The notes beneath the pieces were generated by a model. It saw only the letters and a program-made list of their open reading frames with translations. It was not told where the DNA came from and did not search any database. Shown piece by piece: positions 1 through 10,088 of a DNA stretch of 64,000 nucleotides (within the stretch, counting starts at the first letter, position 1; each line of letters starts with the position of its first letter). The DNA is from Desulfobacteraceae bacterium Eth-SRB2 (GTDB taxonomy: Bacteria > Desulfobacterota > Desulfobacteria > Desulfobacterales > UBA11574): contig RPGQ01000001.1 of the NCBI GenBank assembly GCA_004193595.1, positions 212,318-276,317 of the forward strand, read 5' to 3'. A program made the position numbers and the translations under genes.

Positions 1-52
1 CAAATATCGTGGATTTGCCCGATCCGGGGAGACCTATAATTCCGAGTTTCAT
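1..52 (-). CDS. P-loop GTPase, N-terminal fragment (YchF-like)
   Basis: Only the first 17 codons lie in the window; the gene runs off the left edge. They encode MKLGIIGLPGSGKSTIF, a first beta strand followed by a Walker A loop (GLPGSGKS). This opening is typical of the Obg-related YchF GTPase/ATPase family, but other small P-loop proteins begin in a similar way, so the family is a guess from very little sequence. The nucleotide-binding start itself is clear. Confidence 0.55.
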   Translation of the reverse strand, partial: MKLGIIGLPGSGKSTIF

Positions 53-193
53 TTTACCAACGCTCCAAAAGTCATTTATGAGACCATCAAATGCTTAACA
101 ATTAAGTGTGAAATGCCTAAAGTGATCTAAAGTGCCTAGAGTTAAGGAATACTTCCAATTTGTATAAAAGCCGGAGCGTAGCGACTCCTTAAA

Positions 194-227
194 TTTAGCT
201 CACTTGTAACTTTAGCTCACTTGTAAC
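194..227. repeat. Tandem 17-bp repeat, two copies
   Basis: The unit TTTAGCTCACTTGTAAC occurs twice head to tail between the GTPase start and the permease stop. No gene or promoter is visible in this gap. Confidence 0.85.
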
Positions 228-253
228 TTTTCTGGTTTATCCAGATTAGGCTG

Positions 254-1210
254 TTATATCAAAAAATTGACGATGTATTTTAATGAGAGAAAGAGAATTG
301 CAATTCCCAATATAAGTTTTATAGCTCTGGCCGGAAAATATTTTTGTAACCTGGCACCGCAGTACATTCCAAAAAAACCGCCGGCACCAAAGAGCGCACC
401 CAGCATCCAGTCAGGAGCGATCGCCAGACCTGTATCGGCGTATATGGGAGCAATTATGGTATAAAAGGCGACACCGGCAATAGATGTTAAAAATGTTCCC
501 AGCAATGCAGCGCCGGCAATAGTATAAACCGGCAGTCCGAAAATTGTCATCAAAAAAGGCGCAATAATTGCCCCGCCGCCTATGCCGTATGTGCCGCCGA
601 CGATCCCCACAATAAAAGTCAACGTAAAAAGAATAATAGTATTAAATGAAAAGGTTTCCCCGTAAAATTCATATGTGTAGTTTGTAAAAGAAAATCTGAC
701 GGTTCTTACTGCCGTTTTTATTTCTAATCCTGCTTGTTTCCCGGAACGGATTTGATTTGACCTTTCCTTGAATTTTTCCTCAAGTTCCCTGGTTTTTTTC
801 TTTTTTGAGCCTTCTTTCCCGGTCAGATCATAAAGCAGTCGAATCGCGATGTAAAGCAAGACACACCCCACAAAAAATTTGAAGTTTTTCGGATCCGGAA
901 GGTATTTGATCCTAAAAACAGCACCCATAAATACACCCGGTAATGTGCCTGCGATGATCACCCAGGCCAGAGGCCACGCCATTCTTCCTTCCCTGATATA
1001 TCGATAAACTCCGCTGGGTATGGCAACGATGTTGTAAACCAGATTTGTGGGACTCACCCCAGGGCTGGTAAACCCTAAGATGCTGATTTGAAAAGGGAGA
1101 AGCAAAAAGGCGCCGGATACTCCTCCCATGGAGGTAAAAAAGGAAACAATAAATGCAACGATAAACGGAACTAAAGGAAAAACTTCAACACCCGATACCG
1201 GAAAAACCAT
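254..1210 (-). CDS. TSUP family permease (TauE/SafE)
   Basis: A 318-residue polytopic membrane protein of the TSUP family, whose members move sulfite, sulfate, sulfonates or related anions. Two hydrophobic halves each carry a glycine-rich family signature (GGVSGAFLLLP near the N-terminus, GGTYGIGGGAIIAP in the second half). They are joined by a strongly charged cytoplasmic linker at about residues 133-175. The gene stands alone; the next segment upstream is a decayed duplication, and no sigma-54 promoter of the kind shared by other permease operons in this window is seen before it. Substrate cannot be read from sequence; sulfate or sulfite is inferred from the sulfate-reducer context. Confidence 0.88.
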   Translation of the reverse strand: MVFPVSGVEVFPLVPFIVAFIVSFFTSMGGVSGAFLLLPFQISILGFTSPGVSPTNLVYNIVAIPSGVYRYIREGRMAWPLAWVIIAGTLPGVFMGAVFRIKYLPDPKNFKFFVGCVLLYIAIRLLYDLTGKEGSKKKKTRELEEKFKERSNQIRSGKQAGLEIKTAVRTVRFSFTNYTYEFYGETFSFNTIILFTLTFIVGIVGGTYGIGGGAIIAPFLMTIFGLPVYTIAGAALLGTFLTSIAGVAFYTIIAPIYADTGLAIAPDWMLGALFGAGGFFGMYCGARLQKYFPARAIKLILGIAILFLSLKYIVNFLI

Positions 1211-1314
1211 GATTGCGCCCCTTTTTACTTATAAATAAACAAATAATCATCTCGAATTCAAGAAAAGAATACCTGTATGCTTAACGGGGTCGAGCACTGA
1301 TGTCCGAAGAATCG

Positions 1315-1885
1315 TCAATTTTGGATAATTACATAAAACTGTTCTGCAAGCGGAGCGCCCGGTTTTTTCTTGAAAGTACGCACCGCATCAGCAAGTGAGG
1401 TGTCGGCATACCTATTTGGGATATCCTGGTTTATTACGTCTTTTAGGGTTATATCTTCGATGATTAACCCCCGATCGCGTTCAAATTCAGCATCTTGAAT
1501 CTTGAGTTCCCTCTGGGTTTTATGCTCGTATGCCGCTTCCAGTTTGGCCATAAGAATCTTAATATCGGTGGGCTTCATCAGGTGATCAGGCTCCGAAACG
1601 TTCGCCCTCAAGCCCGGATTCTATTGTTGCATGGCCCGTAAGCATGATGACTTCGGTATCGGGAAAACGATCTTTTATTTCCTTCAGGACTTCAATCCCA
1701 TTCATCTCCGACATCTTGACGTCCAAAATTACCATATCAAATGGTTCGCTTTTCATCTGTGCCAAGGCCTCCGGACCGCTTTCGGCGCTCTTGACATATT
1801 GCTTTCTCCTCTTCAAACGCTTTGTCAGGGATTGCAAAAAATATTTTTCGTCATCCACAAGCAGAATTTTAATTTCTTCTATCAT
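1315..1885 (-). pseudogene. Decayed copy of the CBS-domain response regulator
   Basis: This is a broken duplicate of the intact gene at 30941-31843. The receiver part (1586-1885) keeps the acidic pocket and the phospho-acceptor Asp, but a 2-base loss near 1590 shifts the frame before the end of the domain. The continuation in the other frame (1315-1611) matches the linker and first CBS domain, then stops after the residues EQFYVI, where similarity to the parent ends. The second CBS domain is missing. The promoter upstream has also lost its invariant -12 GC. No function is expected. Confidence 0.9.
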
Positions 1886-2025
1886 AGAAGTTGCCTCCTT
1901 TCAGACCACGACTTTTGTGGTCAACAAAATTCTTTATCCCGGCAAATCAGTTATAACTGTCGGGTTTGCCTGAGCTGCAAGCATTCAGGATTTAGGTAAA
2001 AACTAACTAATGTATGATCTTTAAG

Positions 2026-2162
2026 AACAAGACCTATGCCAACAATGGATGCCATCGAGATATATTATAACTAGTTGATAATATTAAATGATAAAGTTTT
2101 AGAGGAGATTAAATTTCTTTGAAAAAAAAGATTTTGTGTCGGGTTTTTTTACAATATGTAAA
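2026..2162 (-). promoter_or_regulatory. Decayed sigma-54 promoter with intact upstream palindrome
   Basis: On the minus strand 2041-2026 reads TGGCATAGGTCTTGTT. The -24 GG is present, but the -12 GC of the parent (TTGCT at 31984-31999) has become GT. The palindrome TTTACATATTGTAAA at 2148-2162 is unchanged, 106 bp upstream. The change fits loss of function in the duplicated locus. Confidence 0.75.
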
Positions 2163-2241
2163 AATGTGAGGGTTTCTGACACTGATTGTAATCGTTCACG
2201 GGACCAATGGTTCAGAGGGGGTCCCCAACTGTTGACTTGTC

Positions 2242-2437
2242 CGTTATGCAGACGACTGTGTCATCTTTGTCGGAAGCAAGTGAACAGGGGACCGAGTAAT
2301 GGAAAGTGTCGGCCGTTTTATCGAAAAGAAATTACGGCCGGAGGTAAACCGGTAGAAGAGCGCCGTAGATCGCCCATAGGAACGCAAGTACCTGGAATTC
2401 TGCCTGACGAATCCACGCAAGAATCCGAAGATCCGTA
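2242..2437 (+). pseudogene. ltrA: Group II intron reverse transcriptase remnant (copy 1)
   Basis: Read from 2242, the frame gives RYADDCVIFVGSK, the catalytic YADD motif of group II intron reverse transcriptases, followed by residues matching the copy at 32198-32434. Three in-frame stops (TGA once, TAG twice) interrupt it. Nothing of the fingers, maturase or endonuclease domains remains beyond this core piece. The more intact second copy supports the identification. Confidence 0.75.
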
Positions 2438-2499
2438 TCCACTGAAAAGTGAAATAAAATTACAACAAATTATTTATAATACGCATTCAAGAATTACAT

Positions 2500-2973
2500 C
2501 TATATCCTTGGTATAAAAAGATATGCACTGTCTTCATTACCGAAACGGTCATCAGCAAGACGGGCACCATAAACGGTTCCGTGATTTTCATACCCGGATT
2601 CATCGTCCGAGTTTCTATTGAAAGGATAAAAGGCAATAAGGTCTTTATCTTTTATGCCATAACGCCTCAGGGGGGCTTCTAACATCTGGCTTTTTTCAGA
2701 TGTCATTTTGGCCACATTTTGGACCTTTTCGGCCTTATGCGCTTCTCTTTTGGGTTTTTGTACTTTTTTCGGTATAATCAAATTTTTTTCTTCCCCCTCA
2801 TTTTCGACTATGGGTTTCAGTGCATCTTTATTTTCAGGCAGATTGGAGAAAAACAATACTTTGATGACAATGATGAGGAAAAGGCCGATTACAACACTTA
2901 ATACGGCCCCAGGCAGCCAGTCCCGATTTCTTTTTGACCGGTCGGCGGGTGAATAATGTTCGTTGGATTTCAT
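2500..2973 (-). pseudogene. Membrane-anchored LamG-type protein, 3' truncated
   Basis: 157 codons remain. A short cytoplasmic start is followed by one membrane segment (about residues 24-42), a lysine- and glutamate-rich linker, and then the opening of a concanavalin/LamG-like domain (LIAFYPFNRNSDDESGYENHG, residues about 113-133, in two parts LIAFYPFNRN and SDDESGYENHG). The domain normally runs for another 150 residues or so. Here it ends within a few codons of the point where the duplicated segment begins (about 2497), so the insertion cut the gene. A shortened anchored protein could still be made but would lack the fold. Confidence 0.7.
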
Positions 2974-3209
2974 TTACCCCCTCTTCTTTTATTTCAGATC
3001 AAATCATTGCTGTCCGGCTAACAAGTTAATGATATTAATCGGTTGCGCTTAGCTCGGACCCGTTTTTTAATTAATATTGCCATAGCGTCCCTTTTTACTG
3101 ATGGTCTTGTCCAACTCTGCGGAAAAGGAGCACGTTCGTGCAGAATGTGAATTGAAATAGCAATGCACGTTCTGCATGTACCCTTTTATGGTCCTTTGAG
3201 CAAAAAAAA

Positions 3210-3242
3210 ATCCCCCTACAAGGTTCTACCTCATAGGGGGAT
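3210..3242 (-). terminator. Rho-independent terminator
   Basis: A 9-bp stem (ATCCCCCTA / TAGGGGGAT) with a 15-base loop is followed on the minus strand by a run of T, about 70 bases beyond the stop of the FG-GAP gene. The rest of 2974-3312 shows no gene. Confidence 0.85.
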
Positions 3243-3312
3243 AAATTTTAAGCATTATTTCAACATGTTAAGCGATCGGCTCGCCAATTAGGCCCTGACT
3301 TTATCTAAACAA

Positions 3313-5146
3313 TTATCTCCTATTTCTTTTCTTATGCCCACAGTCAGATTCAGCGGCATTTGAAACAACGGCATCTTTCTGCAACTCCGTAATTAAACCT
3401 TCTGAAAGAAATTCTTCTGAGCGGTGTGCAACACATTTAACATAAGCACCGTGGTTCTTCCACTCATTATCACATGGACACAGATCATTAATAGAGCAGC
3501 CTAAATAATTAACTATATCGCCAGAGGGAATGGAAAGACGCTGGTCATCAGCGTCATCGGAGTCAACCTGGTCTGCATTCGTACTTAAGGGACAATTATC
3601 AAGCTCGTCAGGAACGCCATCGTCGTCATCATCAATATCGCAAGCGTCACCTTGTCCATCCAAATCGTAGTCGGCTTGGGCCGTGTTCGCAACGAATTGA
3701 CAGTTGTCGTCTACGTCGAGAACGTCATCATTGTCGTCATCAGGGTCACAGGCATCTCCCTGACCATCCCCATCAGTGTCTGTTTGATCAGGATTCGGCG
3801 TATCAGGGCAATTGTCTGACACATTGAGCACTCCATCACCATCACTGTCCGGAGGTGTTAAGCTAAACACATACGCCGAACCTGAGTCGACGACGTTGTC
3901 ATAATCACAATAAGCACCGATTATAGCAGTATCGCCATCTACCGCAACCGACCAGCCGAAAAGGTCTCCTAAAGCCCCATCGCCTGCTAGAAGTTTGGCC
4001 TGTTGCTCCCAGTTGATGCCATCGTCAGTAAACACACGAGTAAACACATACGCTGAACCCGAATCGTCGCCCTTATCATCGTCCGCCCAAGCACCGATCA
4101 CAGCAGTATCGCCATCTACCGCAACCGACTCGCCGAAAAAGTCTCCTGAAGCCCCATCGGCGGCTAGAAGTTTGGCCTGTTGCTCCCAGTTGATGCCATC
4201 GTCAGTAAACACACGAGTAAACACATACGCTGAACCGGAAGAGACGCCAGCATCATCGTCCGCCCAAGCACCGATCACAGCAGTATCGCATCTACCGCAA
4301 CCGACTTCGCCGGAAAGTCTCCAGCTCCCATCGCCTGCTGAAGTTTCTGGCCTGTTGCTCCCTGTAGTTGATGCCATCGCTGCAAACAATAATGAGTAAA
4401 CACATACATACGCTGAACTAAGAGACGCCAGCATCATCGTCCGCCCAAGCACCGATCACAGCAGTATCGCCATCTACCGCAACAGACCAGCCGAAAAAGT
4501 CTGCTGAAGCCCCATCGCCTGCTAGAAGTTTGGCCTGTTGCTCCCAGTTGATGCCATCGTCAGTAAACACACGAGTAAACACATACGCTGAACCGGAAGA
4601 GACGTAATTCTCGTCATCATAAAAAGCACCGATCACAGCAGTATCACCATCTACCGCAACCGACTCGCCGAAAAAGTCTCCTGAAGCCCCATCGGCGGCT
4701 AGAAGTTTGGCCTGTTGCGACCAGTCACCGATGGCATTGCGAGTAAACACATACGCCGAACCGGAAGAGACGCCAGCATCATCGTCCGCCCAAGCACCGA
4801 TCACAGCAGTATCGCCATCTACCGCAACAGACCAGCCGAAAAAGTCTGCTGAAGCCCCATCGCCTGCTAGAAGTTTGGCCTGTTGCGACCAGTCGCCGAT
4901 GGCATCGCGAGTAAACACATACGCCGAACCGGAAGAGACGCCAGCATCAACGTCCGCCCAAGCACCGATCACAGCAGTATCGCCATCTACCGCAACCGAG
5001 TAACCGAAAAGGTCTCCTGAAGCCCCATCGGCGGCTACGAGTTTCGCCACCTGAGTAGCCGTCAGAGCCCAAGCCGATGAAGCGCACAGCAACAGAACCA
5101 TTACAAAAACAATTGAACCTATCTTCTTAATAAATGTTGAATTCAT
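3313..5146 (-). pseudogene. Secreted FG-GAP / thrombospondin type 3 repeat protein, frame disrupted
   Basis: The reading frame opens with a signal peptide (about residues 1-28, ending ASSAWA). It continues with FG-GAP-like blade repeats of about 60 residues, each carrying variants of [18 protein letters not shown] and GSAYVFTR. The frame breaks in one repeat unit at about 4285-4430, which holds several small insertions and deletions relative to its neighbours, and resumes in another frame to 3313. The C-terminal part has three calcium-binding DxDxDG thrombospondin-type-3 motifs and a cysteine-containing tail ([16 protein letters not shown]). It would be exported and probably acts at the cell surface. 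Because all damage sits in one unit of a near-identical repeat array, assembly error is as likely as true decay. Confidence 0.75.
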
Positions 5147-5157
5147 ATTTCCCCTCC

Positions 5158-5430
5158 TTATTGCAACATTTGGTAGCTAAAGGTGACTCCAGCATCGTCC
5201 TCGACGGCGTTGCCAAGTTTGAAGGTTGCACCTGCATCAGTTTTAACCACCACGGTATTGCTCGCTTCCAATGGCTGGTCGATGACTTCTGCCGAGAAGC
5301 TAAGTCCTGCAACATCTGCTACTGTGACGCTGTCGCAACTCACGTTACTCATAATAGCCAGAGTCACACCTTCACCTCCCGTTATCACGACGGCGTGCGG
5401 GATACGATCTGCATGATAGCCAATTCGCAA
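5158..5430 (-). pseudogene. C-terminal fragment of an unrecognised exported-type protein
   Basis: Ninety codons end 11 bases before the start of the FG-GAP gene. The composition (beta-rich, repeated V/T/D, ending FKLGNAVEDDAGVTFSYQM) resembles the tail of a larger extracellular protein, and no signal peptide or convincing start is visible. I take it as a remnant of a longer gene, cut before 5430. Its function is unknown. Confidence 0.4.
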
Positions 5431-6072
5431 AAGCTACCCTTATATGGCAGCTCGACAATCTTTTAGATCGCCGTTTATAATTCCGTTAAGACCCGTGGCT
5501 TTCCGTCACCCAATTTCTCGGGTTTTGATTTTTTCATGGACGGTAAAAACAATTATTAACTTGCTTTTGTATGCAAAAAACATGCAAGGTTTAAGAATCA
5601 ATTTTGACAAATATTTATTATGTACTACTATTTCAAAAAGTTAGCTTATATTAGTTCAACAAGTTAGAATATATTAGAAAGTTACACTCCAATAGTCTTT
5701 GACAATATTTGACAGTAAGTTTGCTCTTTTTTGCTAGTTTCAAACCATCTTGGGAAATATCAGGGGAAAGAAAAACAAAAAAGTCTCAAAGGACCCTGTA
5801 GTATTTTGAGGATTAACCCGCCAAAGCTCGATGGCGGGTTAAAATTTGAGCCTGTCGAAGCTTGGCGAAGATCCCGATTATCGGGGACGCCGGAATTGGG
5901 CAAAAGGGGGCGTTTTGCAAAGGTCTCAGTGGGGTTCTTGGGGATTAACCCATCCCTCCCTTCCGGCTCCCCTTTCGCAGAGAGGAGTCATCCAGGGGCG
6001 CTAACCCTGAATACAACCGCCTTAAATCTCGACAGCAGAGGTTCGCCGGGGGGAAGGAGCTATGGGTTATTA
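5431..6072. other. Intergenic region with hairpin, no gene
   Basis: No reading frame with coding character was found. An 11-bp inverted repeat (TTAACCCGCCA at 5813-5823, its complement at 5832-5842) forms a hairpin in the downstream region of the receiver gene at 6073; there is no T-run, so it is only a possible terminator. The stretch 5930-6060 is GC-rich and repeat-like. Confidence 0.5.
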
Positions 6073-6522
6073 TTAATCTTGATCAAACACCTTGCTGGGA
6101 TAGCGGATCAGTTCCTGTATCTTGGCATCACGTATTTTTTTATCATGGGTGGACTTCTTTCCAAATGCCGCCGCCATTTTTTGTAAAAGATCTTCAAATT
6201 TAATCGGCTTCAGACAATAATCAAAGGCACCCAGCTTCATCCCCTCGATACTTGTCTCCACTGAAGCGTGTCCCGTAAGAAGAATAACTTCGACCAAGGG
6301 CTGAATCTTCTTGATCTCCCGCAAGGCTTCTATACCGTCCATACCCCCCGGCATTTTTATGTCGAGAATAATTACATCAAATAATTGTTCTTTTAAAAGA
6401 GTAAGGGCTTCTTCTCCGCTGGTAACACCGGTTGCAAACAATTTCCTTTTTTTCAGTCGATTTACAATTGTTTCTAAAAAATCAACTTCATCATCAACGA
6501 CCAGTATTCTGAACATATCCAT
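6073..6522 (-). CDS. Receiver-only response regulator
   Basis: 149 residues. A single receiver domain has the acidic pair D10-D11, phospho-acceptor D54 (IILDIKMPG), T in LLTGHA, and K in the CLKPI switch. A short charged helical tail (KIRDAKIQEL) follows and there is no DNA-binding or enzymatic output. It is the last gene of the DASS permease - kinase - receiver operon, 13 bases after the kinase stop, with the ribosome site AAGGAG. It probably accepts phosphate from the kinase at 6536-8209 and passes it on or binds a partner. The same tail motif recurs in the other receivers of the window. Confidence 0.9.
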   Translation of the reverse strand: MDMFRILVVDDEVDFLETIVNRLKKRKLFATGVTSGEEALTLLKEQLFDVIILDIKMPGGMDGIEALREIKKIQPLVEVILLTGHASVETSIEGMKLGAFDYCLKPIKFEDLLQKMAAAFGKKSTHDKKIRDAKIQELIRYPSKVFDQD

Positions 6523-6535
6523 TTGAATCTCCTTA

Positions 6536-8209
6536 TTATTTTTTATCCGGAATTTTAATCGGAAGCTTTATGCTAAAAACAGCCCCTTCTGATAGTTTGC
6601 TTTCCGCTTTTATGATACCGCCTAGTTTTTTAATAATATTATAGCTCACCGACAAACCCAGACCGGTCCCTTTGCCGGTCTCTTTTGTTGTGAAAAAGGG
6701 ATCAAAGACCTTTTTCAGATGTTCTTCATCGATACCCGGACCGTTATCTTTTATAGCGACTACAATTTGGGAATCCTTTTTCCGCGTTTTGACTTCAATC
6801 AATCCATCCTTTTCCACAGCATCAATGGCATTGTTTATCAAGTTCAAAAATACCTGCTGAAGCTGAGATTGATCACTTGCGATAATCGGTAGTTCAGACT
6901 GGAAATCTTTGCTTATTTTGATGTTGCTTGTCTGTGCATGACTTTGCAAAAGTTCTAGGGTCTGATTTAACACATTATTAATATCAACATCATCTAAACG
7001 ATGCTCCATCCTTCTGGCAAATCCGAGCATATTATGGGTTATTTTGCGAGCCCTTTCCACGTGTTCCTCAATTTTATCCACGGATTGTTCATACTCTTTA
7101 AAATTTTCACTCTCCTGAAATTTCTCTTCGTCCAGCAAATCCCGCATCCATCCTGCTTTTTCACCGATTATCGCAAGGGGATTGTTAATCTCATGGGCAA
7201 TTCCGGTGGCCATTTTTCCCAGGGCAGCCATTTTATCAGACTGAATCAGTTGATCATTAAGTTCGCTAATCCCCTTGTCAACTTCTTCCAAGTGATTGAA
7301 GATCATACGCATTGCAAAAAATGTGGTCATAATTATTGCCAGACAGCCAAATACAATAATTATGATTTCCGTATTTCTGGTTGTCAATAACCCGCCTTTC
7401 TCATCTCCGACGTCCTGGGTGATCACCAAGAGCCACTCATTATTTTTCAACCAGGTCCCGGCAACATGTTTTGCTTTGCCGTTAGCCTTAATTTTTTCGG
7501 CAACCGTAGTACCTTGACCAAAAAGCGTTAAGGGAATATTTGATTTGCCTAATATCTTGCCGGAAAAACGAGGAGCTGTCTGATAAATCCCGTTTTTATT
7601 GATGATATAAGCATCACCTGACATTCCTGTCTGGGCGGTCCTGACAAGTTGGTTAAAAATGTCCGAATCCACGGTTGCCCTCAAAATCCAGCCCCGGCCA
7701 TTGCTGTATCCGCGCACAGCAATAACAAAATGCGGCAATTGCCGGTATCCCATGTAAACATTACTGATATATTTGCCCTTGGTCATAACCTCATTAAACC
7801 AGGCCTGTTGAAAATATTTTAATCCTTTTAAATTATAAGGCCCGGAATATGCCAGGTGTTGACCGGCGCTGTCGATAACTCCCAGGTCAATCAGGCCGTC
7901 CGTACGCCGGCTGATCACTTTAAACATTCGGGCAAGATTCTCCTGTTGTTTTAAGTCATCAAAAGAACGGGTGTCCACAATGGTGGCAAGGATGGCGGTT
8001 CGTTCCCTTAAGAAAACTTCCACCGCATCAGACAAGGATCTTGTCCGGTATTTTATCTGATCTTCAATCTTTTCTTCATATGTTTTGGCAAACCGATAAT
8101 ATATTGTCTCTCCAAGAAAGATCAAAGGGAAAATGGCAACACACAGGATGATCGTCGTGATCTTTCTTTTAAGATTTTTGTATATGAATTTTCTTTGATA
8201 AAATGCCAT
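6536..8209 (-). CDS. Membrane sensor histidine kinase with Cache-type sensor
   Basis: 557 residues. A first membrane segment (about 17-37), a periplasmic dCache-like sensor (about 40-275; [17 protein letters not shown] and [13 protein letters not shown] resemble ligand-sensing Cache domains) and a second membrane segment (about 280-305) precede the cytoplasmic HisKA domain. H339 lies in [10 protein letters not shown]. The ATPase domain shows N ([10 protein letters not shown]), G1 (DNGPGID), F (FDPFFTTK) and G2 (GTGLGLS) boxes. It lies between the DASS permease and the receiver and is very likely their sensor. Cache domains of this kind commonly bind small organic acids; the ligand here is unknown. 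Confidence 0.92.
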   Translation of the reverse strand: MAFYQRKFIYKNLKRKITTIILCVAIFPLIFLGETIYYRFAKTYEEKIEDQIKYRTRSLSDAVEVFLRERTAILATIVDTRSFDDLKQQENLARMFKVISRRTDGLIDLGVIDSAGQHLAYSGPYNLKGLKYFQQAWFNEVMTKGKYISNVYMGYRQLPHFVIAVRGYSNGRGWILRATVDSDIFNQLVRTAQTGMSGDAYIINKNGIYQTAPRFSGKILGKSNIPLTLFGQGTTVAEKIKANGKAKHVAGTWLKNNEWLLVITQDVGDEKGGLLTTRNTEIIIIVFGCLAIIMTTFFAMRMIFNHLEEVDKGISELNDQLIQSDKMAALGKMATGIAHEINNPLAIIGEKAGWMRDLLDEEKFQESENFKEYEQSVDKIEEHVERARKITHNMLGFARRMEHRLDDVDINNVLNQTLELLQSHAQTSNIKISKDFQSELPIIASDQSQLQQVFLNLINNAIDAVEKDGLIEVKTRKKDSQIVVAIKDNGPGIDEEHLKKVFDPFFTTKETGKGTGLGLSVSYNIIKKLGGIIKAESKLSEGAVFSIKLPIKIPDKK

Positions 8210-8273
8210 TGGAAAATCTTTATATCTTCCTTTTTAAAAAGTGGAATGATCTGATTGCGGAGCTAACTTGATT

Positions 8274-9905
8274 CTACCAGGATAAAAATTTCCAGTACCC
8301 AAATACTGCCCAACCCCAAAACACAAGCCAGGCCAGAATAGTTACCGGAAGTCCGTATTTAACAAAATCCATTACTTCCAACAACCGTTCACCGGTTTCA
8401 AAATCCCGGCTCATGCCGAAGGCAATGGCATTGTTGGGGGTTCCCACCACCAAAAAATTCGCAAACGAGGAGGAAAAAGCGGTGGCCAGTCCCACTTTCC
8501 AAACATTAACATTGGCAAGTGTTGCCATGGGAAGAACAATCGGCCCCAGAGCGGCAACCGTAGCACCGTCACTCATAAAATTGGTCATGGTTCCGGTCAG
8601 CAGGCTGACCCCTATGACCAGGCCTTCACCTTTGGTCATAAAATCCGGCAGGAGATTGACAAAGGTAGATGCCAGCCAGAGGGCGCCTCCGGTAAATTTC
8701 AAGCCGACTCCCATAGCACAAGCGGCGGCATACAACCCCACCACGTCAAAAGCCACGCCCGCCTGGATGTCATCCCAGGAAACAATGCGGAATACAAACA
8801 TTGCCATTACCGCGTAAAGAGTGGGGCCGCCAAGACCGGCAATTTTACTCAACGTAATCCATCCAGTGATTAAAAGGATCAAGATGATAGCCATTATGGC
8901 TTCTTGACCTCCGAATTTAGGCATATTCGCCACTTCATCCTTTACGACTTGGCTGGGATTTACATCCATGACCTTGAATTTGGGCTTAAAAAAAATATAC
9001 ATGTAAGCTCCGATGACCACCGCCATGAACGGAACAAACGGCAGGCCATATTTCATCCACTGCAAAAAAGAAATCGGCATCCCATATTCCATGAAATAGC
9101 CGACCATAATGGCGTTGCGTCCCCCCGCTGCCGGAGAACCCGGGCCTCCTTGATTGGCTGCAAAACAGACCCCAAGAAAAAGGAAAATGGCCAGGGCCCG
9201 GTCTTTTTTAACGCCGTGCATTTTGCAGGTAACCTTATACACTCCCATAAGTGCGGGAATCAGTAGGGCCACCAGGGCATGTTCGGATAAGAATCCGGCG
9301 CAAAGAGCCAGCATAGGAAGAAAGATGAAGGCAAAAGATTTAGCGCTTTTAATCCGGCTCAGAAGAATCAGGCCGATCCGTTTATCAAGGCCGGTTTTGG
9401 CAACGCCAACCGCTACCGCCAGGATGCCGAAAATGAAAAACACGGCATCTTTCATATATGCCCTGGAAATTTCGTTAATCGGCAGGATAGCAAAAAAATA
9501 AATCAAGACTCCCACCATAATGTCAGTGGCCCCCAGAGGCAGGGCTTCAGTGCCCCATAAAAAGGCGGCTAAAAATAATATGGCAATCATAATTTTAGCG
9601 TTCCGGGCAACCTGGTTATCATCCATCAGGGGTTTTTCCCCTTTTATTGTTTTGCCCTGGAGGGATGCCTTAAAGGCTGTTGGCCGTAACTTGTTGTTAA
9701 CCGTTTCAACAATGGTTGAACACTCCTTTGCCAGCTCATACCCGGGAGGGCTGACTTTTGTCACCATGTCAATCATACTCCGGGGTGACGGCATAACAAC
9801 CATAACAATAAAAACCATGGCTGCGGCAATAAACAAAATCGGCTTATAGCCCGGCTTATTCTTCCAGAAGGCGGACCGGCCGTCGGTACTCATTGTCTGT
9901 TTCAC
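8274..9905 (-). CDS. DASS/SLC13 family anion permease
   Basis: 543 residues with about 11-12 membrane segments and an extra soluble stretch between the first and second segments (about residues 50-105). SLC13-type features are present, including the GTPNNAIAFG motif in the second half and a TGTMTNFMSDGA helix break. Members carry sulfate or di- and tricarboxylates with sodium. The start is GTG at 9905, chosen because GAGGAG lies 5 bases before it. It is first in an operon with the kinase and receiver downstream and has a sigma-54 promoter at 10142-10157. Carboxylate or sulfate uptake is inferred; the substrate cannot be fixed. Confidence 0.88.
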   Translation of the reverse strand: MKQTMSTDGRSAFWKNKPGYKPILFIAAAMVFIVMVVMPSPRSMIDMVTKVSPPGYELAKECSTIVETVNNKLRPTAFKASLQGKTIKGEKPLMDDNQVARNAKIMIAILFLAAFLWGTEALPLGATDIMVGVLIYFFAILPINEISRAYMKDAVFFIFGILAVAVGVAKTGLDKRIGLILLSRIKSAKSFAFIFLPMLALCAGFLSEHALVALLIPALMGVYKVTCKMHGVKKDRALAIFLFLGVCFAANQGGPGSPAAGGRNAIMVGYFMEYGMPISFLQWMKYGLPFVPFMAVVIGAYMYIFFKPKFKVMDVNPSQVVKDEVANMPKFGGQEAIMAIILILLITGWITLSKIAGLGGPTLYAVMAMFVFRIVSWDDIQAGVAFDVVGLYAAACAMGVGLKFTGGALWLASTFVNLLPDFMTKGEGLVIGVSLLTGTMTNFMSDGATVAALGPIVLPMATLANVNVWKVGLATAFSSSFANFLVVGTPNNAIAFGMSRDFETGERLLEVMDFVKYGLPVTILAWLVFWGWAVFGYWKFLSW

Positions 9906-10015
9906 ACATTCTCCTCACACGAAATTAAGGGCTTCGCGGCAGCGTTCAAGCCTCAAAAAATGTCCTATATTTTCATTAAGTTGTAGAAATTCCGAGACGT
10001 TAGTTCGCAACTTGA

Positions 10016-10088
10016 TAGTATAGGAATTTCCTTTTTTAGAGCGGCGAAGCCGCGTTAAATAGAATCGCGAAGCGATTGTATAATTTGT
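10016..10088. repeat. Dispersed repeat with GCGGCGAAGCCGC palindrome (copy 1)
   Basis: The stretch from AGTATAGGAAT to AATCGCGAAGCGATT recurs with few changes at 55032-55105; a weaker relative is at about 19577-19632. It contains a short perfect palindrome. A 69-codon frame across it (9915-10124) is not taken as a gene. Confidence 0.75.

Larger units (their letters stand above)
1325..2497. repeat. Duplicated segment (second copy at 31283-32400 plus 34059-34109)
   Basis: From about 1325 to 2435 the sequence follows 31283-32400 closely: regulator, promoter, palindrome and reverse-transcriptase remnant. It then jumps and follows 34059-34109, the bases just after an attC-like site, including the last hicA codons. 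The 1.66 kb between these points (two toxin-antitoxin cassettes) is absent here. The copy is inserted between the TSUP gene and a LamG-type gene that it truncates. Boundaries are read by eye and could move by several bases. Confidence 0.85.

Noticed and set aside
3995..5003. Plus-strand frames across the FG-GAP gene
   Set aside because: They are mirror frames of a repeat-rich gene on the other strand and repeat with the same period.
5731..6186. 151-codon plus-strand frame
   Set aside because: It crosses a hairpin and repeat-like sequence and then runs antisense into the receiver gene at 6073.
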